DNA from: CAUZIZ01 sp965218775
Lineage (GTDB): Bacteria > Acidobacteriota > UBA6911 > RPQK01 > JAJDTT01
Direction of reading: 5' to 3'
DNA: 64,000 nt
Assembly (NCBI GenBank): GCA_965218775.1
Contig: CBDCLS010000006.1
Location: 434,001 to 498,000, forward strand
The notes under the pieces were generated by a model. The model ran no database searches, was not told where the DNA came from, and worked only from the letters and a program-made list of their open reading frames with translations. Below, piece after piece: positions 9,456-18,800 of this stretch. Each line of letters opens with the position of its first letter. Positions within the stretch are counted from its first letter, which is position 1. The position numbers and the translations under genes were made by a program.

Positions 9456-9689
9456 GCCGCAGAGCCTCTGGCTGTCCTCCCCAAGACTCGTGCGCCTGGT
9501 TTCTGTCCTCTTCGCAGGACAATCCTCCCAGACACACTCCCCTCGCCCTATCTCACACGCTTGCCGACCCCTGCACCTCCGCGACCCCCTCCAGAGACCC
9601 CAGTTCCTCCCTCCAATCTGAGACTTCGTCACGGCCAGACCACACCGGATCGAAAAGCAACTTCCTCAGGAGCCGACGTCCATGTGTCG

Positions 9690-10187
9690 GAGCGAAACCG
9701 GGACATTATGTTGCTTCACCTAGGAGGTGAGGCGCGGCCCTTTCTGGCAACCGAGTTTATCGAGAGTCAGCCCATGTTCTCGCCGAAGGGTGAGTGGATT
9801 GCCTTTACCTCCAACCGCTCAGGTCGAGACGAGGTGTACCTTAAACGCTACCCCGAAGGCGGCGGGATTGAGCCCATCTCCACAGACGGAGGGGTTCAGC
9901 CCCTATGGGCGCACAGTGGCAGGGAGCTTTTCTACCGGAACGGAGACAAGGTCATGGTGGTTTCCATCCAAACGAAGCCAACACTCAAAGTGGAAGCCCC
10001 CAAACTGCTGTTTATCTATCCAGAGGGTCTCTTGCCCAATACTTTTCAGGGTTTTATGCCTCTGACTTACGACATCGCACCGGACGACCAGCGGTTCGTG
10101 TTCATCCAGCAGGGGTGGCCGACCCAAATCAACGTCGTGCTGAACTGGTTCGAGGAACTCAAGCGGCTGGTGCCGACCGAGAATTGA
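9690..10187 (+). pseudogene. PD40/WD40-repeat protein tail (kinase-associated type)
   Basis: About 165 residues with PD40/TolB-like beta-propeller repeats: SQPMFSPKGEWIAFTSNRSG, YLKRYPEGGG, GGVQPLWAHSGRELFYRNGD and the closing NVVLNWFEELKRLVPTEN. This ending is typical of Acidobacteriota proteins in which a Ser/Thr protein kinase or a winged-helix domain is followed by a propeller. The N-terminal partner is absent; upstream frame is unrelated low-complexity sequence. A second, shorter copy lies at 59186-59402, in both cases tail to tail with a propeller-GH paralogue. Confidence 0.75.
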
Positions 10188-10380
10188 GATACATCTCGCC
10201 TATCTCATCACTTCCGGTCTGATCTTCGCGGCAGTGACGATCCTCCACCTCCTGCGCCTGATCAACGACTGGGACTTTATGCTGGGGCGTTGGTCTATTC
10301 CCAGGTGGGTCTCATGGGCGGGGACGGTATTTCCGGCATGCTTGCCTGCCTGGGGACTTCGCCTGGCAATGACAAGGTAG
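10186..10380 (+). CDS. Possible small two-helix membrane protein
   Basis: An open frame overlapping the preceding stop codon encodes about 64 residues with two hydrophobic helices: LAYLITSGLIFAAVTILHLL, then WVSWAGTVFPACLPAW, with a charged loop RLINDWDFMLG between. It looks like a genuine membrane-protein family but has no ATG near the start (nearest in frame is after the first helix), so it is either a 5'-truncated gene or starts at a rare codon. Stop TAG at 10378-10380. The homologous stretch is deleted in the duplicate copy at 59 kb. Confidence 0.35.
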   Translation, partial: EIHLAYLITSGLIFAAVTILHLLRLINDWDFMLGRWSIPRWVSWAGTVFPACLPAWGLRLAMTR

Positions 10381-10433
10381 GTTCCGCACTGCGACAGGAG
10401 CATGAGCCCCCGGACGAGTTGGCGGCTCTGATC

Positions 10434-11921
10434 CTACCGGAACCTCAGGGAGTACAAATCGGCATCCTTCATGACAAAGCGAAGGCGGATCGGCTTGCCT
10501 GCAATCCTGGCCAGGGGCTTATCAGAAGTCGCCTTGGCATGACTCCGCTCCCACCGCACCGTGTGCTCGATCTCGTCTCCCCAGATCAGGGGTGATTCCT
10601 CCAGGGCGAATCCGGGCAGAGGGTTGCCCTGGGCATCCTGGATCTCCAGACGGATGCTCCCGGCTGCGGAGGTGGCGAAGTTAAGGTGTAGATTCTCCCC
10701 CTGAAATAGGAGGGGTTTGGTGATCATCTCGCCTCCTGCGTAGTCAGCATTGATGGAGACATAGCCATCGATCCTCAGGGTCATGCGCTCCAGGTGGGCG
10801 CTGGGGTAGGTGTAGTTGCGAGAGACGAAGAGGGAGATCTCGTCGGGGGCGGTCTGGATCACTCCCGGAACGGTGAATGTGGTTCGATGAATCCAGTTCC
10901 TTTCGTCACGTCCCGGGCGGATGAAAGCCTCCATGAAGCGGTGCCAGTGGACCCCATCTCGGCTGCTCATGAAGATCCCGTCGGAGATGCCCGCTCCGGG
11001 GGTATCCGGGTGATACTTCCGTCTCGGTACCAGGCGCTTGGGAAAACCCAGCAGAATGTGGGGAGCCCGGAAATAGGGGTGGGCAGCGCTGACGTAGAAG
11101 TTCTCCAGGGGAGTGTCGCCGAAGCTTGTCGGGATCTGCTCCGACCAGTTTCGCAGGTCCTGTGAGGTGGTCTTAATGATGGAGCGGACTCCACCCAGCA
11201 TATAGCGGAAGAAGCAGACGTACTGTCCCTCCGGCTCCCACCAGAAGACCGGGTTCTGATTCCCATCGAAGGCGTTGGGAAGGAAGCTGGTGAAAAGAGG
11301 CTCCTGTTGCCATTTCCTCCAGTTGATACCATCTCGTGAGATCCACAGGAAGATCCCATGGCTACTTGCTGAAAGCCGTTTATAGGTAGTTGCTTTGTAG
11401 CGTTCGGAAGGATCCACTGCGGGGTTTGGGTCCAGCAGCGGTCTGCCCAGCACGCCTTCCTGGATGATGTTGTTGTCTCTCGAACCGCCGAACTCGTACA
11501 TGCCCAGAGAGAGACGGCTCCAATGAATTCCATCTGGGCTCTCGGCAACGCAAAAGACTGTAGGGTGATCAGGTACGAGTGCCTCCCCCGGTCTCAACGC
11601 CGAGGGGCGGAGGTACTCTGCTCTGCTGACACCCCGATAGTAGAGTCGATAGCGACCTTCGTGCTTGAGCAGTGCCACGGCGAGACTGAGATTGCCTTCC
11701 CAGGGTCTGTCAAAAGTAAGCGCCCTGCCCGCTGGCTGGGGCGAATGAAGGACGAGTCTCACGCCCTACATTGACTCGATGAGATAATCGTCCACGAATA
11801 GCTCCAGCCGGGAGCCAATGTCCAGCGGTTCCTGGGAGCTGGGTTGCTGTGCAAAAGCATTCTCCACCGCCAAGGGTAGGGCCAGGGAAACAAGGCAGAC
11901 CGAGACCAGTCTTATTCTCAT
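10434..11921 (-). pseudogene. Secreted beta-propeller GH-like protein, paralogue B, early amber codon
   Basis: Full-length homologue of paralogue E (57681-59150). ATG 11921 opens a signal peptide (RLVSVCLVSLALPLAVENAFA), then DIGSRLELFVDDYLIESM and TAG at 11766-11768, then GVRLVLHSPQPAGRALTFDR in the same frame. In paralogue E the same place reads ENMKGVRL, so AAG to TAG is the simplest change. Downstream boxes are intact: RPWEGN, DGIHWSRLSLGMYEF, GSRDNNII, YFRAPHILLGFPKRLVP, SDGIFMSSRDGVHWHRF, and the C-terminal beta-sandwich SAAGSIRLEIQDAQGNPLPG. True stop TAG at 10434. Without readthrough only a 50-residue peptide is made; re-initiation at GTG 11762 would give an unexported protein. Confidence 0.8.
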
Positions 11922-11997
11922 TCTTCATCCTCTTTTTCGAGGGGAATCACCATTACCGCAGGTTGGGCTCACTGCTATCATGGGATCTCTCTTCTGG

Positions 11998-12657
11998 CTA
12001 GTCTACACTCCGTCGCTCTTCGAGTTCCTGCTCCACGCTCTCGGCCCCTTCGTCACAGAGTCGATCGAACAGCTCGCTGAGCGTCTCGTTGTCCTTGTGC
12101 CAGGGGAACAGCCGGTTCTTCGCCTGCACCGTCCCCTCACCAAGCTCCCACCCCAGCATCCCCAGAGCCTGGAAGTCCTCGCGGAAGGCCGTTTCGAGTT
12201 CCTTCCTGAATTCAGGTTCCTCCATCACCTCGACGAAACGAACCTCACCCTGGGAGGAAGCCAGTACCAGCCGCATGAACTCCAAGGGCGTAGCAGCCGC
12301 TGCGGCTCTGACAAGCTGAAGCAGCTCCTCGAAGCCAGGTGGCAGGGCTTCATCTCCTGGAAGAGTTGAATCGGCTTGATTTGAAACTGTCTTGTAGGAG
12401 AGTTCCCCTGAATAACCTGGGTCCTTCAGACAGGCAGAGATTTCCTTGTCGATCAGCACCCTATCAGACCCGTCCAGAGCTGCCTGGTCTAGCCAGGACG
12501 ACCAGTCCGTGCCGTCTAGCGTCTCCTTGCAAGCGAGGCGGAAGCGGGCCTTACCCTGACCATCCATGATCATGGGAACCAAGGAGGGATGGTTGGCGGT
12601 GCGCTCAAGGATGTACTCTTCGAATCGTTCTCTGAAGGGGCCGTATTCGCGGACCAT
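11998..12657 (-). CDS. Hypothetical acidic protein with FPWH motif
   Basis: 219 residues, acidic, no signal peptide or membrane segment, no family I recognise. The last 50 residues (KNRLFPWHKDNETLSELFDR, LCDEGAESVEQELEE) are clearly repeated in a fragment at 57201-57344, showing this is a real, duplicated coding unit. It lies directly upstream of paralogue B on the same strand, and the fragment lies upstream of paralogue E, so the pair were duplicated together. Start ATG 12657. Confidence 0.6.
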   Translation of the reverse strand: MVREYGPFRERFEEYILERTANHPSLVPMIMDGQGKARFRLACKETLDGTDWSSWLDQAALDGSDRVLIDKEISACLKDPGYSGELSYKTVSNQADSTLPGDEALPPGFEELLQLVRAAAAATPLEFMRLVLASSQGEVRFVEVMEEPEFRKELETAFREDFQALGMLGWELGEGTVQAKNRLFPWHKDNETLSELFDRLCDEGAESVEQELEERRSVD

Positions 12658-12950
12658 GGGGTGATTCTAAGGGATAGGGAAGTGAGGATCCACGAGGTCT
12701 GAGTTCCTTCCTTATCCGTCTTTAGATTGTCTCCGTCTTTCGCGGTGCTTTAAGGTGTGATGGCACAGAATTCCGTCCCTCCATTCTCTTTTCACCGGTT
12801 TTTTTCCTGAACCTCTTCTTTACACTCTCCCTGTCGGCGGGAAGACCACTCCTATACCGTCTGAAATTGGGCCACAATCCCCATGCACATTCTTGAAGTG
12901 ATCCCACCTTGTCTTTGATCTCGGGTGCCTACAGCAACGCATGGAACCGT

Positions 12951-14252
12951 TCAGACTGGCGCTTCTTCCCCAGGATGTTCCAGTCGAACCTTGTGCATGC
13001 CGAAGGCGATGAGCCGGGCTGGCAGGGCTCGCAGGAGTGGTACCCGGAGCAGCACTCGCAGGGACAGGGGCAGGCGAAAGGGACGGCCGGAGTCAAGAGC
13101 CTCATCCACCACCTGTCGCTGTATTCGGGCCTGAAACCTCTGGATGAACCGCGTCGGTCTCACCCTCCGTCGCTGCACTTCGGCTAGGTTCTCCTCGGTA
13201 ACCCCGCCCGAGCGGAGAGGTCCAGACAGGACGTTGGCTGCTTCGACAGCATCGCCGATGGCGTAGTTGATCCCCACGCCCCCCACTGGCGACATCACGT
13301 GGGCGGCGTCTCCGATCAGCAAGAGGCCTGGCTGGTGCCAGCGGGGCAGGCAGCTGGATTCCACCGGCAGAAAGGTGAAATCACCCCAATCCCTCAGCAG
13401 GGCAATCCTGTCCGCGAGCGCGGGTACCAGGGTGGCGATGGAGTCCTGCATCACCTTAAGGCCCTGGGCCTTAAGCCGATGGTAGCCACCCTTGGGGAAG
13501 ACGTATCCGATCTGCCACTCCCGGGGCCGACTCAGCATTACCAGAAGGCGTCCTCGACCTACGTGAAAGGCCCCCTCGTCGTGTCCATCTTCTGCCCGGC
13601 GCGGCAGTCGAAACCAGAGCACGTCCAGGGGCGGAGACCGGCGAGTCCCCTCGAAGCCTGCCAGCTTCCGCAGAAGGGAAAAGCGGCCATCGGCGCCCAC
13701 CACCAAGGTCGCCCGCACCTCGCCCAGGCTCGCACCTCTTCGGTAGCGAACCCCACGGACTTCCCCTCCTTCCCTCACCAGCTCTCTCACATTTGCGCCC
13801 ATGATCAGTTTGAAGTGGGGGTAGCGAGCAGCTTCGGCTGCCAGAAACTCCAAGAAGCGGGACTGGGGCATGATCAAGATGTAGGGAAACGGGCAGCGAA
13901 GTAGGGAAAAGTCAGCGATCGTATAGATACCCGAGGAGGAGATGAGTCGCATGGTCCGCATCTTGGCATGGGGCAACTGGTGGAGAGGCTCGGCCAGCCC
14001 AATCTGATCCAGGACCTCAAGCGTCGAGGGATGGACTGTGTCGCCCCGGAAGTCCCTCTCGAAGTCGGCGTGTGCCTCCAGCAGAGTCACCGACACCCCT
14101 TTTCGGGCGAGGAAGAGGGAGAGGAGAACACCGCCCGGCCCTCCGCCCACGATGCAGCACCTGGTGGTATGAGTTTCCTGGACGGGCTGCCCCTTAGGAA
14201 GCACTGGTCCATTAACTCGAGCCCCGCTTCGATTCGGGTTTTTCTGCTCCAT
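12951..14252 (-). CDS. FAD-dependent monooxygenase / oxidoreductase (PHBH fold)
   Basis: 433 residues. The Rossmann motif CCIVGGGPGGVLLSLFLARK begins near residue 32 and is followed by the acidic end of strand 2 (TLLEAH); the family DG motif appears as LVVGADGRFSLLRKLAG; the FAD-ribityl motif GDAAHVMSPVGGVGINYAI starts at residue 314. These define the p-hydroxybenzoate-hydroxylase-like group A flavoproteins, which hydroxylate aromatic or polyketide substrates with NAD(P)H and O2; related proteins also reduce or epoxidise isoprenoids. Substrate unknown. Length is normal for the family. It is a single gene; its neighbours are unrelated in function, and its start ATG lies 30 residues ahead of the conserved core. 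Confidence 0.85.
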   Translation of the reverse strand: MEQKNPNRSGARVNGPVLPKGQPVQETHTTRCCIVGGGPGGVLLSLFLARKGVSVTLLEAHADFERDFRGDTVHPSTLEVLDQIGLAEPLHQLPHAKMRTMRLISSSGIYTIADFSLLRCPFPYILIMPQSRFLEFLAAEAARYPHFKLIMGANVRELVREGGEVRGVRYRRGASLGEVRATLVVGADGRFSLLRKLAGFEGTRRSPPLDVLWFRLPRRAEDGHDEGAFHVGRGRLLVMLSRPREWQIGYVFPKGGYHRLKAQGLKVMQDSIATLVPALADRIALLRDWGDFTFLPVESSCLPRWHQPGLLLIGDAAHVMSPVGGVGINYAIGDAVEAANVLSGPLRSGGVTEENLAEVQRRRVRPTRFIQRFQARIQRQVVDEALDSGRPFRLPLSLRVLLRVPLLRALPARLIAFGMHKVRLEHPGEEAPV

Positions 14253-14351
14253 TTATTGAGTGTTTTGAGGGGCCCAATTAGTCTTCAGGGCAGCTTTCTC
14301 GCCAAGAGGCAGATGGCGGGCACCAAAGGGTCGCAGAAATCCTGACTAACG

Positions 14352-15004
14352 TCAGACCGCACCAACGACGTATCGGTGCCGGTCAATCCACGACGCCCAC
14401 AACGGGAAAATCCACATAGCTAAGGCCACGGCCGCCACGGCGTTCGAACTTGGCGGTGGTGGCGACCACGGTTGAGTGATCCAGATGACGCTCGTGAGGG
14501 CCACCAGTGCCCAAAATGCCCATCTGCCCACCGTGTCTCGAGGCCGCAGCTTGCGCCTGTAGATAATGATCGCTACCAGGAACAGTCCGCTACAAGAATC
14601 GTTGCTGGAACGGAGTACCAGAGTCCAAGCCCAAGCTTTGGACCCCCAGGCCATAGCGGAAGGTCAGGGTGATGGGTCACGAAATCGAGTACCCAGTGAC
14701 TGACCACCACGGCTCCGACGAGTAGCGAGAGCCGCTGGCTCTTGGTGGTCAGGTATGCAAAGACCCAGGCAATCATTCCCCAAACTGCGGCCAGGAGCAG
14801 GCTGTGGCTCCATGGGTACGATTCGAACGCCAGAGGTGTGAATGCTGTATTACCGGGAGCCACGGACACCCTTTCGATGCCCCCAAGAACGAGCAGTGGC
14901 CACAGCAGATCCAACCCAAAGGATGCAGCCACAAGGGCAGACAAAGGCACCTTTGGCTCGACCGCCTTTGCCCCCAATGACACAGCTAAATGCCCAACAA
15001 ACAT
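14352..15004 (-). pseudogene. DUF457-like membrane protein with one frameshift
   Basis: Start ATG 15004 with GGAG upstream. The first frame (MFVGHLAVSLGAKAVEPK ... YPWSHSLL ... VSHWVLDFVTHHPDLPL ... GLGLWYSVPATILVA) is an integral membrane protein of the YdjM/DUF457 type, with conserved GH, SHS and SHWxxDxxTHxPD histidine/aspartate motifs. After VPATILVA near 14595 it shifts frame; the second frame continues GLFLVAIIIYRRKLRPRD, VGRWAFWALVAL and ends WIDRHRYVVGAV, the expected final helices. A single-base indel accounts for it; no homopolymer is obvious. About four helices before and two after the break. Confidence 0.7.
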
Positions 15005-15313
15005 GATCTCCCTCGCGACGGTCCAACCAACATAGCTGCCGTGCTCTCGACAGTTTTAGCACTGCGAATCAGGGTTGCCCGGGCGCTTGTCAACCTGACA
15101 CGAACGCCGTCGGCTGCAGCGGGCGTTCAAGGACCCCCTCCGTCGCCAGCTCACCGCTCATCATTCTGCGCGAGCGCAGCGAGCGGCAGCCCGTAGTGGC
15201 AACTTAGGAGCCTTTCTTCGCGCCAGCGATGTACGCCAGCCCGCCCAACAGCACGATCACGGCGACATGGAACCAGACCATGCCGCGCAGGGTTGTGCGA
15301 TGCTCTTCCTTTA

Positions 15314-15494
15314 GGGTCTGCGCAAAAATAACTTGGCATTTTGGCATCTCATTTTCACACCATCTTCGGCCGCTCCTCAATCGCGAAATCCTCAACGTAG
15401 ACCCGGCTACGCCTGCGGTTTCGCTCAATCGTTCGCGGCCAAATCTGGTGCAAATCTGAGCGCCAATTCTACCAAGTTATTCTTGCGCAGACCC
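15314..15494. mobile_element. MITE B, copy 1 (181 bp)
   Basis: Ends GGGTCTGCGCAAAAATAAC / GTTATTCTTGCGCAGACCC, flanked by a direct TTA duplication (15311-15313 and 15495-15497). Interior shared with the copies at 15843 and 34384. No coding capacity; open frames through it are by-products. Removing the element plus one TTA restores the interrupted membrane gene. Confidence 0.9.
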
Positions 15495-15842
15495 TTAGCA
15501 CGAACAGGTCGGGGAAGAACCCGTACATCACGATCTGGCTCAGCGCCGCCACCAGGATGGCGAGGACACCCAACGGCGATCTCAAGACAACACCAACAAC
15601 ATCGAGGAAGTCAAGAGCACCCCAGACGATATCGCCGATCTTGAATTGAATGGCCATCGCGGACCACTTCGCACCACCGAAGCCGAGGATGTTGCCGACG
15701 TGCACCAATCCGCCAAGACCGAAAAGCACACCCACCACGCATGCAGTAATGTAGAAGTAGTTCTTCTCCAGGGCTACTCGCAACTTTTGTATCGCAACTC
15801 GCACAGGCTCCTCACATGCATTGAACTCGGACTGTTCACTAA

Positions 15843-16023
15843 GGGCTCGCGCAGAAATAACTTGGCATTTTGGCATCTCATCTTCACACCATCTTCGGCC
15901 GCTCCTCGGTCGCGAAATCCTCAACGTAGACCCTGCTACGCCTGCGGTTTCGCTCAATCGTTCGCTGCCAAATCTAGTGCAAATCTGAGCGCCAATTCTA
16001 CCAAGTTATTTCTGCGCAAACCC
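15843..16023. mobile_element. MITE B, copy 2 (181 bp)
   Basis: Same length and orientation as copy 1, with ends GGGCTCGCGCAGAAATAAC and TTATTTCTGCGCAAACCC. Flanked by TAA duplications (15840-15842, 16024-16026). It sits in the 5' end of the same membrane gene. Confidence 0.9.
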
Positions 16024-16121
16024 TAAGCACTCTCGAAAAGGAGGGGTGCACTAATATCGACGGTTTTACACCAGAAACTTCAGAGTGCCTTTTCAGTTCC
16101 CGGGACGGGAGGACTCTCCCT

Positions 16122-18740
16122 TCAGGCAACCGGCAAGGTAAGCCGAAACGTGCTGCCTTGACCGACCTTGCTTTCCACTTCGATCTTCCCCCGATGATCT
16201 TGGATGATTTGATACACGATCGATAGACCCAAACCAGTCCCTATGCCCAACCGTTTGGTTGTGAATCCGGGATCGAAAATTCGTTCGAGATTCTCCTTGG
16301 GGATGCCTATTCCAGTATCGCGAATCTCTATAGTGGCGAACTCATTCTGGAACCGAGTCTTGACCAGGATCTGACCCTGGCCTTGGATGGCATGAACGGC
16401 GTTGACCAGCAGGTTCATAAACGCCTGGTTAAGCCGGTTTGGAAAGCAGTTGATTCGGGGAATATCGCCATAATCCCTTTGAACTTCGATCCGAGTCTTG
16501 AGCTCGTGTTGGAGGAGAGTCAGAGTGTTTTCACTCCCTTCGTGAATATCAACTTCGTCCAGTTCGGCCTCGTCCAGACGGGCAAACCGGCGCAGGCTGT
16601 CGACGATTGTGAGAATACGCTTGGTGGCCGTTTCATTGATCGTATTCAGCTGCATGATGGGCTGGAAAAGGTCAGTAAGCTCTTCACGCTCCCGTGATTC
16701 CGAATCGCTACCGGACAGGAGATTCTGCATCCTCTCAGCAAGGCGTCTAGAAATGTCGACGTTACTTCTTAGTGCCCCCAGAGGTGTGTTGATTTCATGA
16801 GCCACTCCCGCAACCAATTGACCTAGTGAGGCCATCTTCCCTGACTGCACCAGTTGAGCCTGTTTTTGCCTCAGCTCTCGGGTACGTTCTTCAACCTTCT
16901 TTTCCAATTCTTCATTGGCTTGTTGCAGCGCCTCCCGGTCCCACTTGTGCTGCAGAGCGTTGGCAAAAATTTCACCGGCGATTTTCAGGAGCCTTATGAC
17001 GTCCTCGGACCAAGACCGGGCCTTGCGGACAGAATCGACCCCCAAGAATCCGATCAGAGAACCTCTGGAGACCATGGGCAGGCAGATGAGGGATTGAGTT
17101 TGCTGGCTCTCTAGAATGTCTCTTTCAGCCTGTGCTTCCGGTGGAAGGTCAGCAGTAGAAGGGACCTGTACGGCCTCGCCGCGGTATAAGAAGCCCATGA
17201 ACCACGGAAACATTTCCGCTGGAAGCTCTTGGAGTTCTTCCTTGCCAGACGATATGCCTTCTGCACACCACTCGTGAGTGCTACTTCCCTTGGTGCCCTC
17301 ATCGTGAAGCAGAAAGACGTAGCTGCGATCTGCCCCCACAAACTCTCCTATCCTTTCCAGGGCATCATTAATGCCGCCGTCGATGGCCTCCGGAGTAAGG
17401 TTGATGAAATTGGTGGAGATCTCGGTGATCAGATTTTCGAAATCCGAGCGATATTTGAGAGCAGCCTCGGCCCGTTTCTGATCGGTAATGTCTTGGCAGA
17501 TCCCTATGATGCGGGTGGGTCCGCCAGCCTTGTCCTTGATCACCTCCGCTTTACTGAGAAGGACCCGAACCGCACCGTCGGGACGAACGATTCGCTCTTC
17601 CATGCTGAAAGGCTTGGCGTCACTATAGGCTTCTTCGATGGTTCGCTTTACCCTCTCCCTGTCGTCGGGATGAACCCGCTTCAGGAAGGCTTCAAACGTG
17701 GCTTCAAACTCCTGAGCTTGCAGTCCGTAGATTCGATAGAGCCCATCCGACCAGCTTAGGGTGTTCGCGGGGATGTTCCACTCAAAACTGCCCATGTGAG
17801 CGATTTGTTCTGCTTCCGTAAGCATCTGCTGGTTCGTGAGGATCTGTCCCTCGGCTCGCTTTCGTGCGGTGATGTCACGAACAGCTGCTGTGAACAAAAG
17901 CCGATCATCCATCCTCGTTTCGGCGATCCTGAGTTCTAACGGAAAACTGGTCCCATCCTTTCTAATGCCTTCCAGCTCCAACTGCCTTCCCAGAACGCGC
18001 TCCACCCCCGTCTTTAAGTATCGCTTCAGACCGGCGGCGTGACGTCTTCGATACTTCTCGGGCATGAGGACTTGGAGCTGTTTCCCTATGAGTTCACCCT
18101 GTGGGTAGCCCCAGATGGCCTCCACTTCCTGATTGACCATGACGATAGTGCTGGTGATATCGATGGTGATGATCCCTTCGCCGACCGTATCCAGCACCGC
18201 ACTGAGCTGGGCCTGAGAATCGATCAGGTTTTCCTCCGTCCGTTTACGCTCCAGTTCAGCTGCAGCCCGGTCGGCGAAAATCTTCAGGAGTATCGCCATC
18301 GCTTCGAGTTCCTGATCCATCGGTTCGTCGTCCAAGACGGCTAGGTGCCCCATTACTTCACCTGAACCGCCAACAAGAGGGATCCCCAGGTAACTCTCTA
18401 TCTTCAACCTAGCCAAATCTTTGTCTTCGGGAAAAAGGGCTTGGACGTTCTCTTTGTGGTAGCAGACTGTTCCCTCGAGGACCTTTTCGCAGGGTGTACC
18501 GCGCACCTCGTATTCGAAATTCTCAGCAAAGCCCTCTCCTTCCCAGAACTCGAGTGTTTGGACACGGGTTTTGCCGTGATTCTTACGCTCAGCCACAAAG
18601 GCATAGCGAACCTCTAATGTAGAGGCTAGCTGGCGAACGAGGGACCGAAAGAAATCAGCACCTGTGACCGGGGCTGTTGCTTTAACAATGGATCGCAGAA
18701 GGTCTTCCTCTCTTCCTTTATGCTTCTCGCTCCTTTTCAT
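16122..18740 (-). CDS. Multi-sensor histidine kinase (GAF-PAS-PAS-GAF)
   Basis: 872 residues, cytoplasmic, no transmembrane segment. Order: GAF (about 15-165, GIPLVGGSGEVMGHLAV), PAS (175-300, GEGIITIDITSTIVMVNQEV), PAS with PAC (310-425, EERIVRPDGAVRVLLS), GAF (440-600), coiled coil (NEELEKKVEERTRELRQK), HisKA with phospho-acceptor His648 in GVAHEINTPLGAL, and HATPase_c with N box NLLVNAVHAI, G1 DTGIGIP and G2 GTGLGLS. It autophosphorylates in response to a small cytoplasmic ligand, redox or light cue; no ligand is evident. No response regulator lies beside it, so its partner is encoded elsewhere. ATG 18740 begins just before the first GAF domain. Confidence 0.9.
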   Translation of the reverse strand: MKRSEKHKGREEDLLRSIVKATAPVTGADFFRSLVRQLASTLEVRYAFVAERKNHGKTRVQTLEFWEGEGFAENFEYEVRGTPCEKVLEGTVCYHKENVQALFPEDKDLARLKIESYLGIPLVGGSGEVMGHLAVLDDEPMDQELEAMAILLKIFADRAAAELERKRTEENLIDSQAQLSAVLDTVGEGIITIDITSTIVMVNQEVEAIWGYPQGELIGKQLQVLMPEKYRRRHAAGLKRYLKTGVERVLGRQLELEGIRKDGTSFPLELRIAETRMDDRLLFTAAVRDITARKRAEGQILTNQQMLTEAEQIAHMGSFEWNIPANTLSWSDGLYRIYGLQAQEFEATFEAFLKRVHPDDRERVKRTIEEAYSDAKPFSMEERIVRPDGAVRVLLSKAEVIKDKAGGPTRIIGICQDITDQKRAEAALKYRSDFENLITEISTNFINLTPEAIDGGINDALERIGEFVGADRSYVFLLHDEGTKGSSTHEWCAEGISSGKEELQELPAEMFPWFMGFLYRGEAVQVPSTADLPPEAQAERDILESQQTQSLICLPMVSRGSLIGFLGVDSVRKARSWSEDVIRLLKIAGEIFANALQHKWDREALQQANEELEKKVEERTRELRQKQAQLVQSGKMASLGQLVAGVAHEINTPLGALRSNVDISRRLAERMQNLLSGSDSESREREELTDLFQPIMQLNTINETATKRILTIVDSLRRFARLDEAELDEVDIHEGSENTLTLLQHELKTRIEVQRDYGDIPRINCFPNRLNQAFMNLLVNAVHAIQGQGQILVKTRFQNEFATIEIRDTGIGIPKENLERIFDPGFTTKRLGIGTGLGLSIVYQIIQDHRGKIEVESKVGQGSTFRLTLPVA

Positions 18741-18800
18741 GGTCTTTTCCCGAGACTGGCTGATGATGGTAGGTACTACCTAAGTGCTCTAGACCGGAAT

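Larger units (their letters stand above)
15204..16030 (-). pseudogene. Small membrane protein gene interrupted twice by MITE B
   Basis: Pieces of one gene lie outside and between two MITE B copies. The middle piece reads LEKNYFYITACVVGVLFGLG, VHVGNILGFG, WGALDFLDVVGVVLRSPLGV and ends SQIVMYGFFPDLFVL; the last piece reads KEEHRTTLRGMVWFHVAVIV ... AGAKKGS, stop TAA 15204. Removing MITE B1 with one TTA duplicate joins FFPDLFVL to KEEHRTTL in frame, reconstructing a protein with about four transmembrane helices. MITE B2 splits its 5' end (GTG CTT AG.. at 16030). The true start is uncertain because no ribosome-binding site is visible. Function unknown. Confidence 0.7.
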
